NCBI RefSeq assembly: GCF_003247215.1
Contig: NZ_QKAP01000059.1
Location: forward strand, 1-38,754
Direction of reading: 5' to 3'
Source: Malonomonas rubra
Lineage (GTDB): Bacteria > Desulfobacterota > Desulfuromonadia > Desulfuromonadales > Geopsychrobacteraceae
Length of the DNA stretch: 38,754 bases
Shown here: positions 7,862 through 17,534 of the stretch, piece after piece
How the letters are laid out: each line of letters starts with the position of its first letter
Numbering within the stretch: position 1 is the first letter of the stretch
Notes under the pieces: generated by a model
Told to the model about the DNA's origin: nothing
Database searches by the model: none
The model's input: only the letters and a program-made list of their open reading frames with translations
Position numbers and translations under genes: made by a program

Positions 7862-9046
7862 TTAGTGCTCTTCTTCCAGAATCGGCAGATAATTGACAGC
7901 GATTTTGTACATCATTACTCCGAGTGCCAAAAAGGCGAAAGTCACAGCGAACTCGCCAACCGAAGGGAAGTAGTTCCAGTTCGACCCCATGTCCATGCCG
8001 ATCAAAAAGACATTGAAGCGGTTCAGCACTACGGCGCAGATCACCGACAGGGCGCAGAGGAACAGCTTGGTGCCACTCTGGCGGACATTCTTCGACTTTA
8101 ATGCAAAGTAGGGAATGACAAACAGGGCGATCTCGAGCAGGAACGAGTATCCGGCGACACTGCCGTCAAACGCCTGGGCCAGAACGCCGCGGTAAGCCAG
8201 GTCCAGAAAGCGCAGTAGCAGGTAAGTGCCAAGGAAAAGTGGTATGTATTTGGCGAAGCTGCCCAACAGCTCGGTTTCAGGTTTGCGACCGAAGAACTTG
8301 GCGGCCAAGGTGCCTTCGAAGATAACCATGGACGGGCCAACGCTGACCGCCGAGGTCAGAAACAACAGCGGCGACATCGGGGTGTACCAGAGGTCGTGCA
8401 GCTTGTAGGGGGCAATCAGCATCATGGTGCCGAGCGAACTCTGGTGTCCGAAGGAAAGTACGACGCCGGCGATAACGAAGAACGCCATGGTTTTTTTGGT
8501 GAACCAGTCAGCCTTGCTCAAAATCCAGTTGCCGAGGCGGTTGAAGCCACTCAAGGGGCCAGGTAGGTTGACGCGGCCGGAAAACTGCTCGACTACGTTC
8601 GGAATGTTCTCGATGCCGAGGACGGTCAGGTAGAGCATGACGCACCAGGCAACCTCGAACAGCACCGAGGTGCCGTTCCAGTAGATCAGCGCATGCCAGA
8701 TGTTGTAGTACTTGCCGAGGTCGAAGAATACCGCCAAGCCGACCAGAAAGTAGCCGATGAACGCAGTTAGAATCGCCGGGCGGACCAAGGCATGATATTT
8801 TTCCCGGCCGAAGATCTCAACGATCGCCGCTGTGGTAAATCCGCCGGCAGCCAAGGCGACACCACAAGCAACGTCGAAGGCGATCCAGAGGCCGAAGGGG
8901 TAGGCTTTGCTCATGTTTGTGACCGAGCCGAACCCTTCAAAGAAACGGAAATAGGCGAACCCCGCCCCTGAGACCATGAAGAAGATCAGGACCCAGAAGT
9001 TGGGGGTGATAAATTTCTGCTGCAGCGGTGCCGCTTTAATACTCAT
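7862..9046 (-). CDS. hybB: Hyb hydrogenase membrane subunit HybB (NrfD/PsrC family)
   Basis: Integral membrane quinone-reactive subunit that anchors the Hyb hydrogenase and passes electrons to the quinone pool. The protein of about 394 aa has roughly ten hydrophobic segments, beginning FWVLIFFMVSGAGFAYFRFF, and the NrfD-type pattern of charged residues between helices. ATG at 9046 lies five bases after AGGAGG, which is inside the end of hybA; the GTG two codons earlier is a worse fit. It overlaps hybA by 11 bases and is the last gene of the operon, ending at the shared terminator. Such subunits lack haem and transfer electrons through HybA. Confidence 0.93.
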   Translation of the reverse strand: MSIKAAPLQQKFITPNFWVLIFFMVSGAGFAYFRFFEGFGSVTNMSKAYPFGLWIAFDVACGVALAAGGFTTAAIVEIFGREKYHALVRPAILTAFIGYFLVGLAVFFDLGKYYNIWHALIYWNGTSVLFEVAWCVMLYLTVLGIENIPNVVEQFSGRVNLPGPLSGFNRLGNWILSKADWFTKKTMAFFVIAGVVLSFGHQSSLGTMMLIAPYKLHDLWYTPMSPLLFLTSAVSVGPSMVIFEGTLAAKFFGRKPETELLGSFAKYIPLFLGTYLLLRFLDLAYRGVLAQAFDGSVAGYSFLLEIALFVIPYFALKSKNVRQSGTKLFLCALSVICAVVLNRFNVFLIGMDMGSNWNYFPSVGEFAVTFAFLALGVMMYKIAVNYLPILEEEH

Positions 9047-9965
9047 CGTCACCTCCTAATTTGCCGGCGGCTTTCTTGCGCCGCTGATTGTAAGCCATGA
9101 TACCGCCGAGGATACTGTAGACGGCGATAGGCGGGATAAAATACTGGAAAATCCGGTGCTGGATGCTCTCGGTCAGGCCGGAAACCGCCTTGTATTCAAA
9201 GTCTTGCAGACCGAGCCCGGCGAACGCGACGTTCGGCTTGGTGAGGTAGAAGACACCGGTACCACCGACTTCCTTTTCGCCGTAAATATGATCCAGATAG
9301 CGCTCCGGTTCTGCTTCGATCCGCTTGCGCGCCAGCTTGATTAGGTCTTCCCGTTTGCCGAAGGTGATTGCCCCGGCCGGGCAGGCGCTGGAACAGGCGG
9401 TTGGTTGCCCTTTGCTCAAGCGGGTCTCGCTGCAAAGGGTACACTTCTTGATCGAGGGGATTGCCTTGTGCCATTCAAACTGCGGAATGCTGAACGGGCA
9501 GGCGACCATGCAGTAGCGGCACCCCATGCACATGCCAGCGTCGTACTTGACCGAGCCGTCCGGCTGTTTCTTCAGTGCGCCGACGATGCAGGCCGACTGG
9601 CAAGCCGGGTCAACACAGTGCATGCACTGCTGCTTGACGAAGGTGGTCTCCTTGGTTTGCTCATCCTGGTGCATCTTGATCAGGGTGAAAGTTTTCTCCG
9701 ATAGTTCGCGCGGCGAATCGTAGATCGCTTGGCCGAAGGCCTTTTCATCGCCGATGGTGCTTTCCGCCGGCAGTTTGTTCTCTTTTTTGCAGGCTACTTG
9801 GCAGGCTTTGCAGCCGATGCAGCGGGTGCTGTCGTTGAGCATGCCGTACCAGTTCGGATCTGGCTCCCTCTCATCGCGCGCCAAGGCCGGCGAGGAGAGG
9901 CTGCATGCAGCGGCCCCTCCGGCGGCTGTGCCGATTTTCAAAAATTTTCTGCGATTGAGTTCCAT
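9036..9965 (-). CDS. hybA: Hyb hydrogenase iron-sulfur subunit HybA
   Basis: Periplasmic ferredoxin-like subunit that carries electrons from HybS to HybB. A Tat signal (NRRKFLKIG) opens the protein. Four 4Fe-4S sites follow: CIGCKACQVAC, CMHCVDPACQSAC, CMGCRYCMVAC and CTLCSETRLSKGQPTAC with a following CPAGA. A C-terminal hydrophobic helix (YFIPPIAVYSILGGIMAY) anchors it. The frame opens at 9974, but there the ATG touches GGGAGG with no spacing. ATG at 9965 (MELNRRKF) has a nine-base spacing and is preferred. It lies 14 bases after hybS and overlaps hybB. Confidence 0.93.
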   Translation of the reverse strand: MELNRRKFLKIGTAAGGAAACSLSSPALARDEREPDPNWYGMLNDSTRCIGCKACQVACKKENKLPAESTIGDEKAFGQAIYDSPRELSEKTFTLIKMHQDEQTKETTFVKQQCMHCVDPACQSACIVGALKKQPDGSVKYDAGMCMGCRYCMVACPFSIPQFEWHKAIPSIKKCTLCSETRLSKGQPTACSSACPAGAITFGKREDLIKLARKRIEAEPERYLDHIYGEKEVGGTGVFYLTKPNVAFAGLGLQDFEYKAVSGLTESIQHRIFQYFIPPIAVYSILGGIMAYNQRRKKAAGKLGGDDEY

Positions 9966-9979
9966 TTGGCTCATCCTCC

Positions 9980-11065
9980 CTATTCTTTGTCAGAATCGGA
10001 TTTTTTCCCCATCACCTTGGTGCCGACGGCGCCTGCCGCCAGTCCGGCCAGAGCAGCGTAACCAGGGGTAACGTCTACCGACTTCTTGTTGTCGGTTATG
10101 ACGGGAGGATAGGTTCCAGGAGGAGTGACGCCGGTGATCGGCACAATGTTCCACATACTGCCTTCGTAGGGGTATTCGGGCTCGACGCAACCGTTGCAAG
10201 GATGACCGTTCTCAATGCACCAGTTGGTACCGGAATTGAACTTCTTTTCCGGGCAGTTGGCGTGCGCCACAGGGCCTTTGCAACCGAGCTTGTAAAGGCA
10301 GCCTTCGTCGCCGAATTTATCGGCAAAGAGGCCCTTATCGAATTGGCCGCGTAGCGGACAGTTGTCATGAATCAGTTTGCGGTAGAACATCTCGGGGCGG
10401 CCGTGCTTATCGACCTTGATTGCTTCCGGGCCGTTCAGCAGGATCGCAGCCAGGGTGCCGACGAACCAGTCGGGGTGGATGGCGCAGCCGGGCAGGTTGA
10501 TGGTCGGGGTGCTGATCCCTTCCTTTTTGAAGAATTCCATCACGCCGACCGAGCCGCTCGGGTTCATGTTGGCCTTGTTGACTCCGCCGTAGGAGGCGCA
10601 GGAGCCGACCGCCAATACCGCTTTGGCTTTGCTGCCAAGGCGCTTGATGTGGTCTTTGCCGTGGATACCGTGACCATCGTGCTCGCCGATTTCGCACATA
10701 ATTCCGTCGTCGGCCAGCATGACCGAACCTTCCACTACCAGAACGAACGGTTTCTCTTCGGTGTCGTACATTGCCTTCATCGCCAGGTCGCCGGCGGCGG
10801 CCATCACAGTCGGGTGGAAGTTGAGGGAAATGTGATGACCGGGCAGCACCTGGTCTAGCAGTACATCCTGGATGCGCGGGCTCAGGCTGTTGAGCAGCGA
10901 GACCGAGCAGCCGGAGCAACAGCCAGAGGCTAGCCAGATGACCGGAGTTTCCTGAACGGCGGCAGCGAAGGCGCTGCGCATGGTCGGATTGTCGAGCAGG
11001 CTGACGCCAAGGGCGGCGGTCCCTGCTGCGGACGTTTTCAGAAAAGAACGTCGGGTTAAAGCCAT
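9980..11065 (-). CDS. hybS: Hyb hydrogenase small subunit HybS
   Basis: Electron-transfer subunit of a group 1 membrane-bound uptake hydrogenase, 361 aa. A Tat signal (TRRSFLKTSAAG) targets the folded HybS-HybL pair to the periplasm. The proximal cluster is ligated by Cys 50 and 53 in GCCSGCSVSLLN, with VGSCASYGG and PGCAIHPDW further on. The distal and medial clusters use His/Cys in HDNC, GCLYKLGC and the CNGC block. Cys 49, just before the first proximal ligand, is an extra cysteine not usual in this motif. A weakly hydrophobic C-terminal stretch may be the membrane anchor. ATG follows AGGAGAAATTACA. It sits between hybP and hybA. Confidence 0.94.
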   Translation of the reverse strand: MALTRRSFLKTSAAGTAALGVSLLDNPTMRSAFAAAVQETPVIWLASGCCSGCSVSLLNSLSPRIQDVLLDQVLPGHHISLNFHPTVMAAAGDLAMKAMYDTEEKPFVLVVEGSVMLADDGIMCEIGEHDGHGIHGKDHIKRLGSKAKAVLAVGSCASYGGVNKANMNPSGSVGVMEFFKKEGISTPTINLPGCAIHPDWFVGTLAAILLNGPEAIKVDKHGRPEMFYRKLIHDNCPLRGQFDKGLFADKFGDEGCLYKLGCKGPVAHANCPEKKFNSGTNWCIENGHPCNGCVEPEYPYEGSMWNIVPITGVTPPGTYPPVITDNKKSVDVTPGYAALAGLAAGAVGTKVMGKKSDSDKE

Positions 11066-11076
11066 TGTAATTTCTC

Positions 11077-11577
11077 CTATTTATTCGAATCGATAAAATG
11101 ATTGATTTCTTGCAGCACTAATTCACCAGCTCGCTCGATCTGCGCCTTGACCGGCTCGCTCAGGCCGATGCCGAGGCCAGTGTCTTGCGGCTGACAGCCG
11201 ATCACTACGGTTTGCTTCGGCTTGCAGTCGACCAGCTCCCCAAGTTTCAGGGTTTCCAGCAGGCCGACCTGGTGTAACGAGTTCATCGGCAGAGAGCCGT
11301 TTTCGACCTCCTGCGGACTGAAGCGGTAGAGGGTGCCGGCCTGTTGTCCGCCACGGACGGCGTCGAGCACGATCAGCTGTTCGCGGTCGTGGAAAACGTC
11401 CATCAGATCAATGGCGCTGGTGCCGGCGTCGAACAGCTCAACCTCTTCCGGAAGCTCCATTTCCCCCAGATGCTTCAGCACAGCGTCAGCGAAGCCGTCA
11501 TCCATGCGCAGGATGTTGCCGACCGCCATCACCAGCAGTGGGGCTCGCTCTTCTTCGAACAGGGCTGCGGACTCCAT
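11077..11577 (-). CDS. hybP: Hydrogenase maturation endopeptidase HybP (HybD family)
   Basis: Cleaves the C-terminal tail of HybL once nickel is in place. It is 166 aa with AVGNILRMDDGFADAV at the N-terminus. Nickel-sensing positions are filled: Asp in RMDDG (Glu in E. coli HybD), Asp in LFDAGTS and His in NSLHQVG. It starts inside the hybL stop (TAATG overlap), so the two are translationally coupled. The neighbouring HybL has a clear cleavable tail. It is only distantly similar to the protease of the group 3b-like operon. Confidence 0.92.
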   Translation of the reverse strand: MESAALFEEERAPLLVMAVGNILRMDDGFADAVLKHLGEMELPEEVELFDAGTSAIDLMDVFHDREQLIVLDAVRGGQQAGTLYRFSPQEVENGSLPMNSLHQVGLLETLKLGELVDCKPKQTVVIGCQPQDTGLGIGLSEPVKAQIERAGELVLQEINHFIDSNK

Positions 11578-13136
11578 TACTCCGCTCCGACCACGAAACG
11601 GCCTAGATCTTCACCCTTCGGGGTGACGACGTGGACTGCGCAAGAGAGACAGGGGTCGTAGGAGCGGACGATACGGACTAGTTCGAAGGGATTGCGCTGG
11701 TCCTTGACCTTGGTGCCAATCAGCGACTGTTCGATCGGGCCCGGCTGGCCCTTGGCATCCATCGGGCCGGCGTTCCAGGTGGTCGGAACCACGGCTTGGT
11801 AGTTTTTGGTTTTGCCGCCTTCGACTACAATCCAGTGCCCCAGGGCACCGCGCGGAGCTTCGTGCAGACCCATGCCGCGGCTGCTGACGTCGAGGTTGAA
11901 GTCGGTGAAGGTCGGCTGACCTGGCTGTAGTTGCAGCGCCCATTCCTTGAGCTTCTCTGCGACGATTTTACATTCGATGGCGCGTGCGGCGTGGCGGCCG
12001 AGGACCGAGAACAGTGCTTCCGGACCGGCGTTGAATTTTTTCAGTACACCGTTGATCATGCTCTGGACCTGCTTATCGCCGGACACGTAACTGGTAAGCA
12101 TTCGCGCCAGTGCACCGACTTCCATGACCTCGCCGTCGTAGCGCGGCGATTTGATCCAACTGTAGGCGCCAGCTTTGTTCCGCTCGGGAACAGTCGTGCC
12201 GTCGTAGGGATGCAGGGCGCCGTGGTCCTGGAACCAACTGCTCTGCACTTCCTCGGTGATCTTGCTCGGGTCGAGGCGTTGTAGTGATAGGTCTGACTTG
12301 ACGATCCCTTGCGGGATGTAGCGATGGCGTTTGGTCAGGTCAGGGTCGCTGTCCATGTCGAAAATACCGAACGACATGAACTGCTTGCAGCCGGTGCCGA
12401 TACCGAAGTAGTCGCTATAGCGGCTGGCGACCAGTAGCACGTCCGGCAGATAGCAGGTGTCGATGAAGTCGGTCAGCTGCTCCATCCGCCAGATGAAGGC
12501 GGCGATCTTGTCGACGCTAGGGGCGGCGGTGACTCCACCTGCGACGATTGACATGTTGTGCGGCATTTTGCCACCGAATACGGAGACGGTCTCGTGGGCC
12601 AAGCGGCGCATATTGAGCGCTTTGACATAATGGCCGACGGCGGAGATGTTTTCATCCTTAGAGAGGCGGTAATCGCCTTCGTAGCGGGGCACGAAGGGGC
12701 CGAGGTGTCCGCGAGCTATGAAATCCTTGACTTTAGTCAGTTCCGGATCGCCACCGGTATAGTCAGCACAGGCAGCAACATCGACATAGTCGAGGGCGGC
12801 CAGTTGGTAAAAATGCAGGATGTGTGACTGGACGAAGTTGGCACCCTGGATCAGGTTGCGCAGTATCCTGCCGTTGTCGGTTATGTTGCCGTGGACGCCG
12901 TAAGCTTCGTCGAGGGCGAAGGCGGCGGCTAGGCCGTGGGAGGTCGGGCAGACACCACAGATGCGCTGGACGATACGGGCGGCATCGCGCGGGTCACGGT
13001 CGATCAGGATGTTCTCCAATCCCCGGTACATCATGCCGGAGCTTTTTGCTTCTTTGACGACACCGTTCTCGACGACGGCTTCCACTTTCATGTGGCCTTC
13101 GACGCGCGAGATCGGATCGATGACAATTTTAGCCAT
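11577..13136 (-). CDS. hybL: Hyb [NiFe] hydrogenase large subunit HybL
   Basis: Catalytic subunit of the uptake hydrogenase, 519 aa. It opens MAKIVIDPISRVEGHMKVE, carries L1 as RICGVCPTSH (Cys 60 and 63) and L2 as DPCLSCAVH (Cys 496 and 499). It ends in a 17-residue tail after His 502 that is expected to be cut by HybP. It has no signal of its own and is carried by the Tat signal of HybS. It is the first gene of hybL-P-S-A-B, the Geobacter-type order. Upstream lie a -24/-12 promoter and a leader of about 150 bases with two inverted repeats. The AGGAGAGAAGAGACTC ribosome region is purine-rich. Confidence 0.96.
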   Translation of the reverse strand: MAKIVIDPISRVEGHMKVEAVVENGVVKEAKSSGMMYRGLENILIDRDPRDAARIVQRICGVCPTSHGLAAAFALDEAYGVHGNITDNGRILRNLIQGANFVQSHILHFYQLAALDYVDVAACADYTGGDPELTKVKDFIARGHLGPFVPRYEGDYRLSKDENISAVGHYVKALNMRRLAHETVSVFGGKMPHNMSIVAGGVTAAPSVDKIAAFIWRMEQLTDFIDTCYLPDVLLVASRYSDYFGIGTGCKQFMSFGIFDMDSDPDLTKRHRYIPQGIVKSDLSLQRLDPSKITEEVQSSWFQDHGALHPYDGTTVPERNKAGAYSWIKSPRYDGEVMEVGALARMLTSYVSGDKQVQSMINGVLKKFNAGPEALFSVLGRHAARAIECKIVAEKLKEWALQLQPGQPTFTDFNLDVSSRGMGLHEAPRGALGHWIVVEGGKTKNYQAVVPTTWNAGPMDAKGQPGPIEQSLIGTKVKDQRNPFELVRIVRSYDPCLSCAVHVVTPKGEDLGRFVVGAE

Positions 13137-13185
13137 GAGTCTCTTCTCTCCTTTGTGCAGGGTTTAAACCCGTTGATAAATTGAT

Positions 13186-13277
13186 GGTTCGGTCATTTTG
13201 CTACTGGCCGACCTAACCAAAATTGCAAGTGGTCAGCGGTCTGTGTCTTAAGTAGCTAATGAGGACGGAAAGACACA
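13186..13277 (-). promoter_or_regulatory. Structured leader of the hyb operon (two inverted repeats)
   Basis: GGTTCGGTC (13186-13194) and GACCTAACC (13210-13218) form a nine-base inverted repeat with one mismatch. TGTGTCTT (13242-13249) and AAGACACA (13270-13277) form a perfect eight-base one. Both lie downstream of the predicted transcript start (about 13284), so they may fold in the RNA or bind a protein on the DNA. Confidence 0.4.
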
Positions 13278-13294
13278 TTAGCCGGTTGCATCGG

Positions 13295-13309
13295 GCAAGG
13301 ACTGTGCCC
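13295..13309 (-). promoter_or_regulatory. Sigma-54 (-24/-12) promoter of the hyb operon
   Basis: The minus strand reads GGGCAC-AGTCC-TTGC, which matches TGGCAC-N5-TTGC except for the first base. The -24 element is near 13308 and the -12 near 13296. It fits the sigma-54 activator encoded directly upstream on the same strand. Confidence 0.75.
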
Positions 13310-13350
13310 AAGAAAGTGTAGACGTGGCTAAGGGTTTGAAATAAAAGAAG

Positions 13351-13401
13351 GTATACGTTTACGGGTTGAAAAAATGGAAAGGTGTGTTTGGGCGTATACG
13401 G
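13351..13401. promoter_or_regulatory. Candidate upstream activator sites for the hyb promoter
   Basis: GTATACGTTTACGGG (13351-13365) and TGGGCGTATACGG (13389-13401) contain GTATACG cores 43 bases apart, about four helical turns. They lie 70-115 bases upstream of the predicted start, the usual range for sigma-54 activators. The second copy recurs as 11 of 13 bases at 14841-14853. Confidence 0.5.
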
Positions 13402-13435
13402 ACAGGATTAAACAGGGTGTGTCATTTTGTCCGGA

Positions 13436-14797
<1,362 letters not shown>

Positions 14798-14840
14798 CTT
14801 TGTCTCGTACTGTTGGGCCGTTTACGAATATCATTTCGTA

Positions 14841-14860
14841 TGGGCGAATACCGTATACGG
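14841..14860. promoter_or_regulatory. Candidate regulator site in the regulator-hypA intergenic region
   Basis: TGGGCGAATACCG (14841-14853) matches 11 of 13 bases of the site upstream of hyb, and runs into the perfect palindrome CCGTATACGG (14851-14860). GTTTACG at 14820-14826 also recurs from the hyb region. It ends two bases before the -24 element of the hyp promoter and is about 45-55 bases before the regulator's own start, so it could serve control of hyp or autoregulation. Confidence 0.45.
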
Positions 14861-14861
14861 C

Positions 14862-14877
14862 TGGAGTTAGATTTGCT
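14862..14877 (+). promoter_or_regulatory. Possible sigma-54 promoter of the hyp operon
   Basis: TGGAGT-TAGAT-TTGCT keeps the GG-N10-GC spacing of -24/-12 promoters but departs from TGGCAC at three bases. The predicted start near 14888 leaves a leader of about 100 bases to hypA. Confidence 0.45.
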
Positions 14878-14985
14878 TTTTTAGTAAATTTGCCTATAGT
14901 GAGCATTCTAGGTTAAAAATGTAACATTTTGTCTTGCTGCTCTTTAAAAAGACATTTTTTACAGTTTCTGTCAAAGGGATTTTTT

Positions 14986-15327
14986 TTGCACGAACTGGGA
15001 ATAACAGAAAGCATTGTTGAGATTGCCGAGCGCACGGCGAAACAGCAGCAGGCGAGCAAGGTTTTGTCGGTGACCGTCGAAGTCGGCAGCCTTTCCGGGG
15101 TGGTTCCTGAAGCTTTGGAATTCTGCTTTGAGGCCTGCAGCAAGGGAACCCTGCTGGAAGGGGCGCAGCTGTTGATCGAGAAGGTCGCGGCTCGGGCCCG
15201 CTGTCGTGACTGCGCGAGGGAATTCCCCCTCGACGATCTGCTGGCCTGTTGCCCTGTCTGCCGCAGCGCCGCCAGCGAACTGCTTTCCGGTGAAGAACTG
15301 CGCATCAAAGAAATGGAGATCGACTGA
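14986..15327 (+). CDS. hypA: Hydrogenase nickel incorporation protein HypA
   Basis: HypA delivers nickel to the hydrogenase large subunit together with HypB. The mature N-terminus must be Met-His-Glu because His 2 binds nickel. Here [14 protein letters not shown] is preceded by a TTG at 14986, which I take as the start, with AAAGGGA six to seven bases upstream. The frame is open from an ATG at 14929, but that would bury the His. The zinc site is CRDC plus CPVC in the C-terminal half. The 113-aa length is normal. It is the first gene of hypABCDE and ends two bases before hypB. Confidence 0.93.
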   Translation: MHELGITESIVEIAERTAKQQQASKVLSVTVEVGSLSGVVPEALEFCFEACSKGTLLEGAQLLIEKVAARARCRDCAREFPLDDLLACCPVCRSAASELLSGEELRIKEMEID

Positions 15328-15329
15328 TC

Positions 15330-16070
15330 ATGTGTATCGATTGCGGCTGCGGACCGACCGACCATCATCACGATCATGACCACAAGCATGATCACGCTCA
15401 TGACCATGGCAAGGGAAAGAAAATCAACATCGAAGAAGATTTGTTGGCTAAGAACAACCGACTGGCGATGAACAACCGACAGTTGTTTCAGAAAAAGGGG
15501 CTGCTAGTGCTCAACCTGGTTAGCTCGCCTGGTAGCGGCAAGACCACTCTCCTCGAAACGACCCTGAAGGATCTGCAGGGCGAACTCGGCTTCGCGGTTC
15601 TGGAAGGGGATCAACAGACCAGTAACGACGCTGACCGGATTGCCGCGACCGGGGTGCCAGCCCATCAGATTAATACCGGAGCCGGTTGCCACCTCGACGC
15701 ACATATGGTCGGCCACGGGGTCGAACATTTCGACTTGGACAAAACCGATGTGCTGATGATCGAGAACGTCGGCAACTTGGTCTGTCCGGCCTCCTTCGAT
15801 CTTGGTGAAGACTGTAAGGTAGCGGTGCTCTCGGTCACCGAGGGGGAAGACAAGCCGCTGAAATACCCGCAGATGTTCCGGGCCAGCAACCTGATGCTGA
15901 TCAACAAGCTCGACCTGATGCCGCACCTGCGCTTCGATCTGGAGAAGTGTTGCAATTATGCCAAACGGGTCAACCCCGAGATCGAGATCCTCGAGCTGTC
16001 CTGCTACACCGGGGAAGGGTTGGAAAAATGGTACGATTGGCTTCGGAGTAAACTGGCGGCAAAGAAGTAA
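15330..16070 (+). CDS. hypB: Hydrogenase nickel chaperone GTPase HypB
   Basis: GTPase that stores and hands over nickel. It is 246 aa and opens MCIDCGCG, the high-affinity CxxCGC nickel site. A His/Asp-rich stretch follows (about residues 12-27, eleven His), seen in HypB proteins that store nickel. The P-loop is [12 protein letters not shown]. Downstream are [22 protein letters not shown] with the metal-binding Cys/His at the dimer interface, [10 protein letters not shown], and the guanine motif NKLDL. It starts two bases after hypA. A folded spacer of 129 bases separates it from hypC. Confidence 0.96.
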   Translation: MCIDCGCGPTDHHHDHDHKHDHAHDHGKGKKINIEEDLLAKNNRLAMNNRQLFQKKGLLVLNLVSSPGSGKTTLLETTLKDLQGELGFAVLEGDQQTSNDADRIAATGVPAHQINTGAGCHLDAHMVGHGVEHFDLDKTDVLMIENVGNLVCPASFDLGEDCKVAVLSVTEGEDKPLKYPQMFRASNLMLINKLDLMPHLRFDLEKCCNYAKRVNPEIEILELSCYTGEGLEKWYDWLRSKLAAKK

Positions 16071-16075
16071 GGGGC

Positions 16076-16174
16076 GGATCAGGTTACTAATTCCAGGGGA
16101 CGCATACACCAGTACCTGGAACTTGATTGTCGCGGTCCGGGCGACAATCATCCCTTCCATCGGCAACCTGATCC
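16076..16174. repeat. Folded hypB-hypC spacer, REP-like three-way junction
   Basis: Three nested perfect inverted repeats fill the spacer. An outer stem pairs GGATCAGGTT (16076-16085) with AACCTGATCC (16165-16174). One arm pairs TTCCAGG (16091-16097) with CCTGGAA (16115-16121). A second arm pairs TGATTGTCGC (16124-16133) with GCGACAATCA (16141-16150). The AATTCCAGGGGACG part recalls intergenic REP elements linked to RAYT transposases. No coding frame is supported. Confidence 0.6.
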
Positions 16175-16199
16175 TTTTGTTGCGGAGGAGAATAAAATC

Positions 16200-16430
16200 A
16201 TGTGTTTAGCCGTACCGATGAAAGTGGTTGAAATTGCCGACGGCATAGCGATCTGCGAGGTCGATGGGGTGCGCCGCGAGGGCAGCCTGATGATGCTCGA
16301 CGATGTTGTGGTCGGTGACTACGTGCTGCTGCACGCCGGTTTCGCTATCGAGAAGATCGATCCGGGAGAGGCGGAAAAAACTCTCGAGGTGTTCCGCGAG
16401 GCGCTCGATGCCGGGTTGTCAGCGGAATGA
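16200..16430 (+). CDS. hypC: Hydrogenase maturation chaperone HypC
   Basis: HypC works with HypD to build the Fe(CN)2CO unit and to hold the immature large subunit. It is 76 aa and starts MCLAVPMKVVEI; Cys 2 is the essential ligand, which fixes the start. The rest is the small beta-barrel pattern (VRREGSLMMLDDVVVGDYVLLHAGFAIEKID). A GGAGGAG ribosome site precedes the ATG. Its stop overlaps the hypD start (ATGA). One HypC serves two hydrogenases here unless another copy exists elsewhere. Confidence 0.96.
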   Translation: MCLAVPMKVVEIADGIAICEVDGVRREGSLMMLDDVVVGDYVLLHAGFAIEKIDPGEAEKTLEVFREALDAGLSAE

Positions 16431-17518
16431 AATACGCCAGCGAATACCGTGACCCACAGCTGGGCAAGGCGCTGCTTGTCGCCATCGAAAAAGAGGTTGC
16501 CGATTATCCAGGCACCATGACCCTGATGGAGGTCTGCGGCACCCATACCATGTCGATTTACCAACATGGTATCCGCAGCCTGCTGCCGAAGCAGATCCGG
16601 CTGATTTCAGGGCCTGGGTGCCCTGTCTGCGTGACGCCGATTGGTTTTGTCGATCAGGCGGTTACTTATGCGCGGCTGGACGACGTAATCATCGCCACCT
16701 TCGGCGACATGATTCGGGTTCCCGGTTCTTCCAGCAGTCTGCAGCTCGAACAGGCTGCTGGAAGTCAAATCAAGATCGTCTATTCGCCGCTCGATGCAGT
16801 TGCTCTGGCGGAAAAACACCCCGAAAAGAAAGTGATCTTTCTCGGCGTCGGTTTCGAAACAACCACGCCGACCATAGCTGGTTCAATCGTTGCCGCCAAA
16901 CAGAAAGAGCTGAACAACTACTTCGTGCTCTGTGCCCACAAGACCATGCCAACGCCGATGGCTGCTTTGACCAGTGATCCGGAGCTGCAGGTCGATGGTT
17001 ACATCTGTCCAGCCCACGTCAGCGCGGTAATTGGCGCTAATGCCTATAGGCCGCTAGCAGAACAGTACAAAGTGCCCTGCGTGGTGACCGGGTTCGAGCC
17101 GCTCGATATGCTGCGCGGTGTGCAGATGCTTGCCGCACAGGTGGTTAGCGGGAGAGCGGAGGTGGAGAACGAATACCAGCGGATCGTCAAGCCGGAAGGG
17201 AACAAAAAAGCGCAAGCGCTGATCGAAGCAGTGTTTGAACCCTGTGACGCTGCCTGGCGTGGTATCGGAGTGATCCCCGGCAGTGGTCTGCAGATTCGTG
17301 AGGAGTTCGCTGCTTTCGATGCTGCTCGGCAGATTGTGGTTGAAGTTGAGGAGCCGAAGGAGCACAAGGGTTGCCTCTGCGGGGAGATCCTTAAAGGCAA
17401 AGTGACCCCAAAGGATTGCCCGCTATTTCGTACTGCCTGTACCCCGGAAAACCCGGTTGGGGCGTGTATGGTATCGTCCGAAGGGACCTGCGCAGCAGAA
17501 TATAAGTACGGTTGTTGA
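16427..17518 (+). CDS. hypD: Hydrogenase maturation protein HypD
   Basis: Iron-sulfur protein that, with HypC and HypE, assembles the Fe(CN)2CO group. It is 363 aa. Conserved segments are MEVCGTHTM (catalytic Cys), SGPGCPVCVTP, GFETTTP and the C-terminal 4Fe-4S region with GCLCGEILKG, DCPLF and the closing Cys residues (FRTAC, VGACMVSSEGTC). It is coupled to hypC by ATGA and followed 16 bases later by hypE. Confidence 0.96.
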   Translation: MKYASEYRDPQLGKALLVAIEKEVADYPGTMTLMEVCGTHTMSIYQHGIRSLLPKQIRLISGPGCPVCVTPIGFVDQAVTYARLDDVIIATFGDMIRVPGSSSSLQLEQAAGSQIKIVYSPLDAVALAEKHPEKKVIFLGVGFETTTPTIAGSIVAAKQKELNNYFVLCAHKTMPTPMAALTSDPELQVDGYICPAHVSAVIGANAYRPLAEQYKVPCVVTGFEPLDMLRGVQMLAAQVVSGRAEVENEYQRIVKPEGNKKAQALIEAVFEPCDAAWRGIGVIPGSGLQIREEFAAFDAARQIVVEVEEPKEHKGCLCGEILKGKVTPKDCPLFRTACTPENPVGACMVSSEGTCAAEYKYGC

Positions 17519-17534
17519 ATTTGGAGCGGAATAA

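Noticed and set aside
13220-13240. Second possible -24/-12 site around GCAAGTGGTCAG
   Set aside because: It lacks the GG of the -24 element at the right spacing; the site at 13295-13309 fits far better.
14929-14985. Upstream ATG start for HypA
   Set aside because: HypA needs His at position 2; only the TTG at 14986 gives Met-His-Glu.
15504-16166. Minus-strand open frame of 220 codons
   Set aside because: It is antisense to hypB and the folded spacer, with no recognisable motifs.
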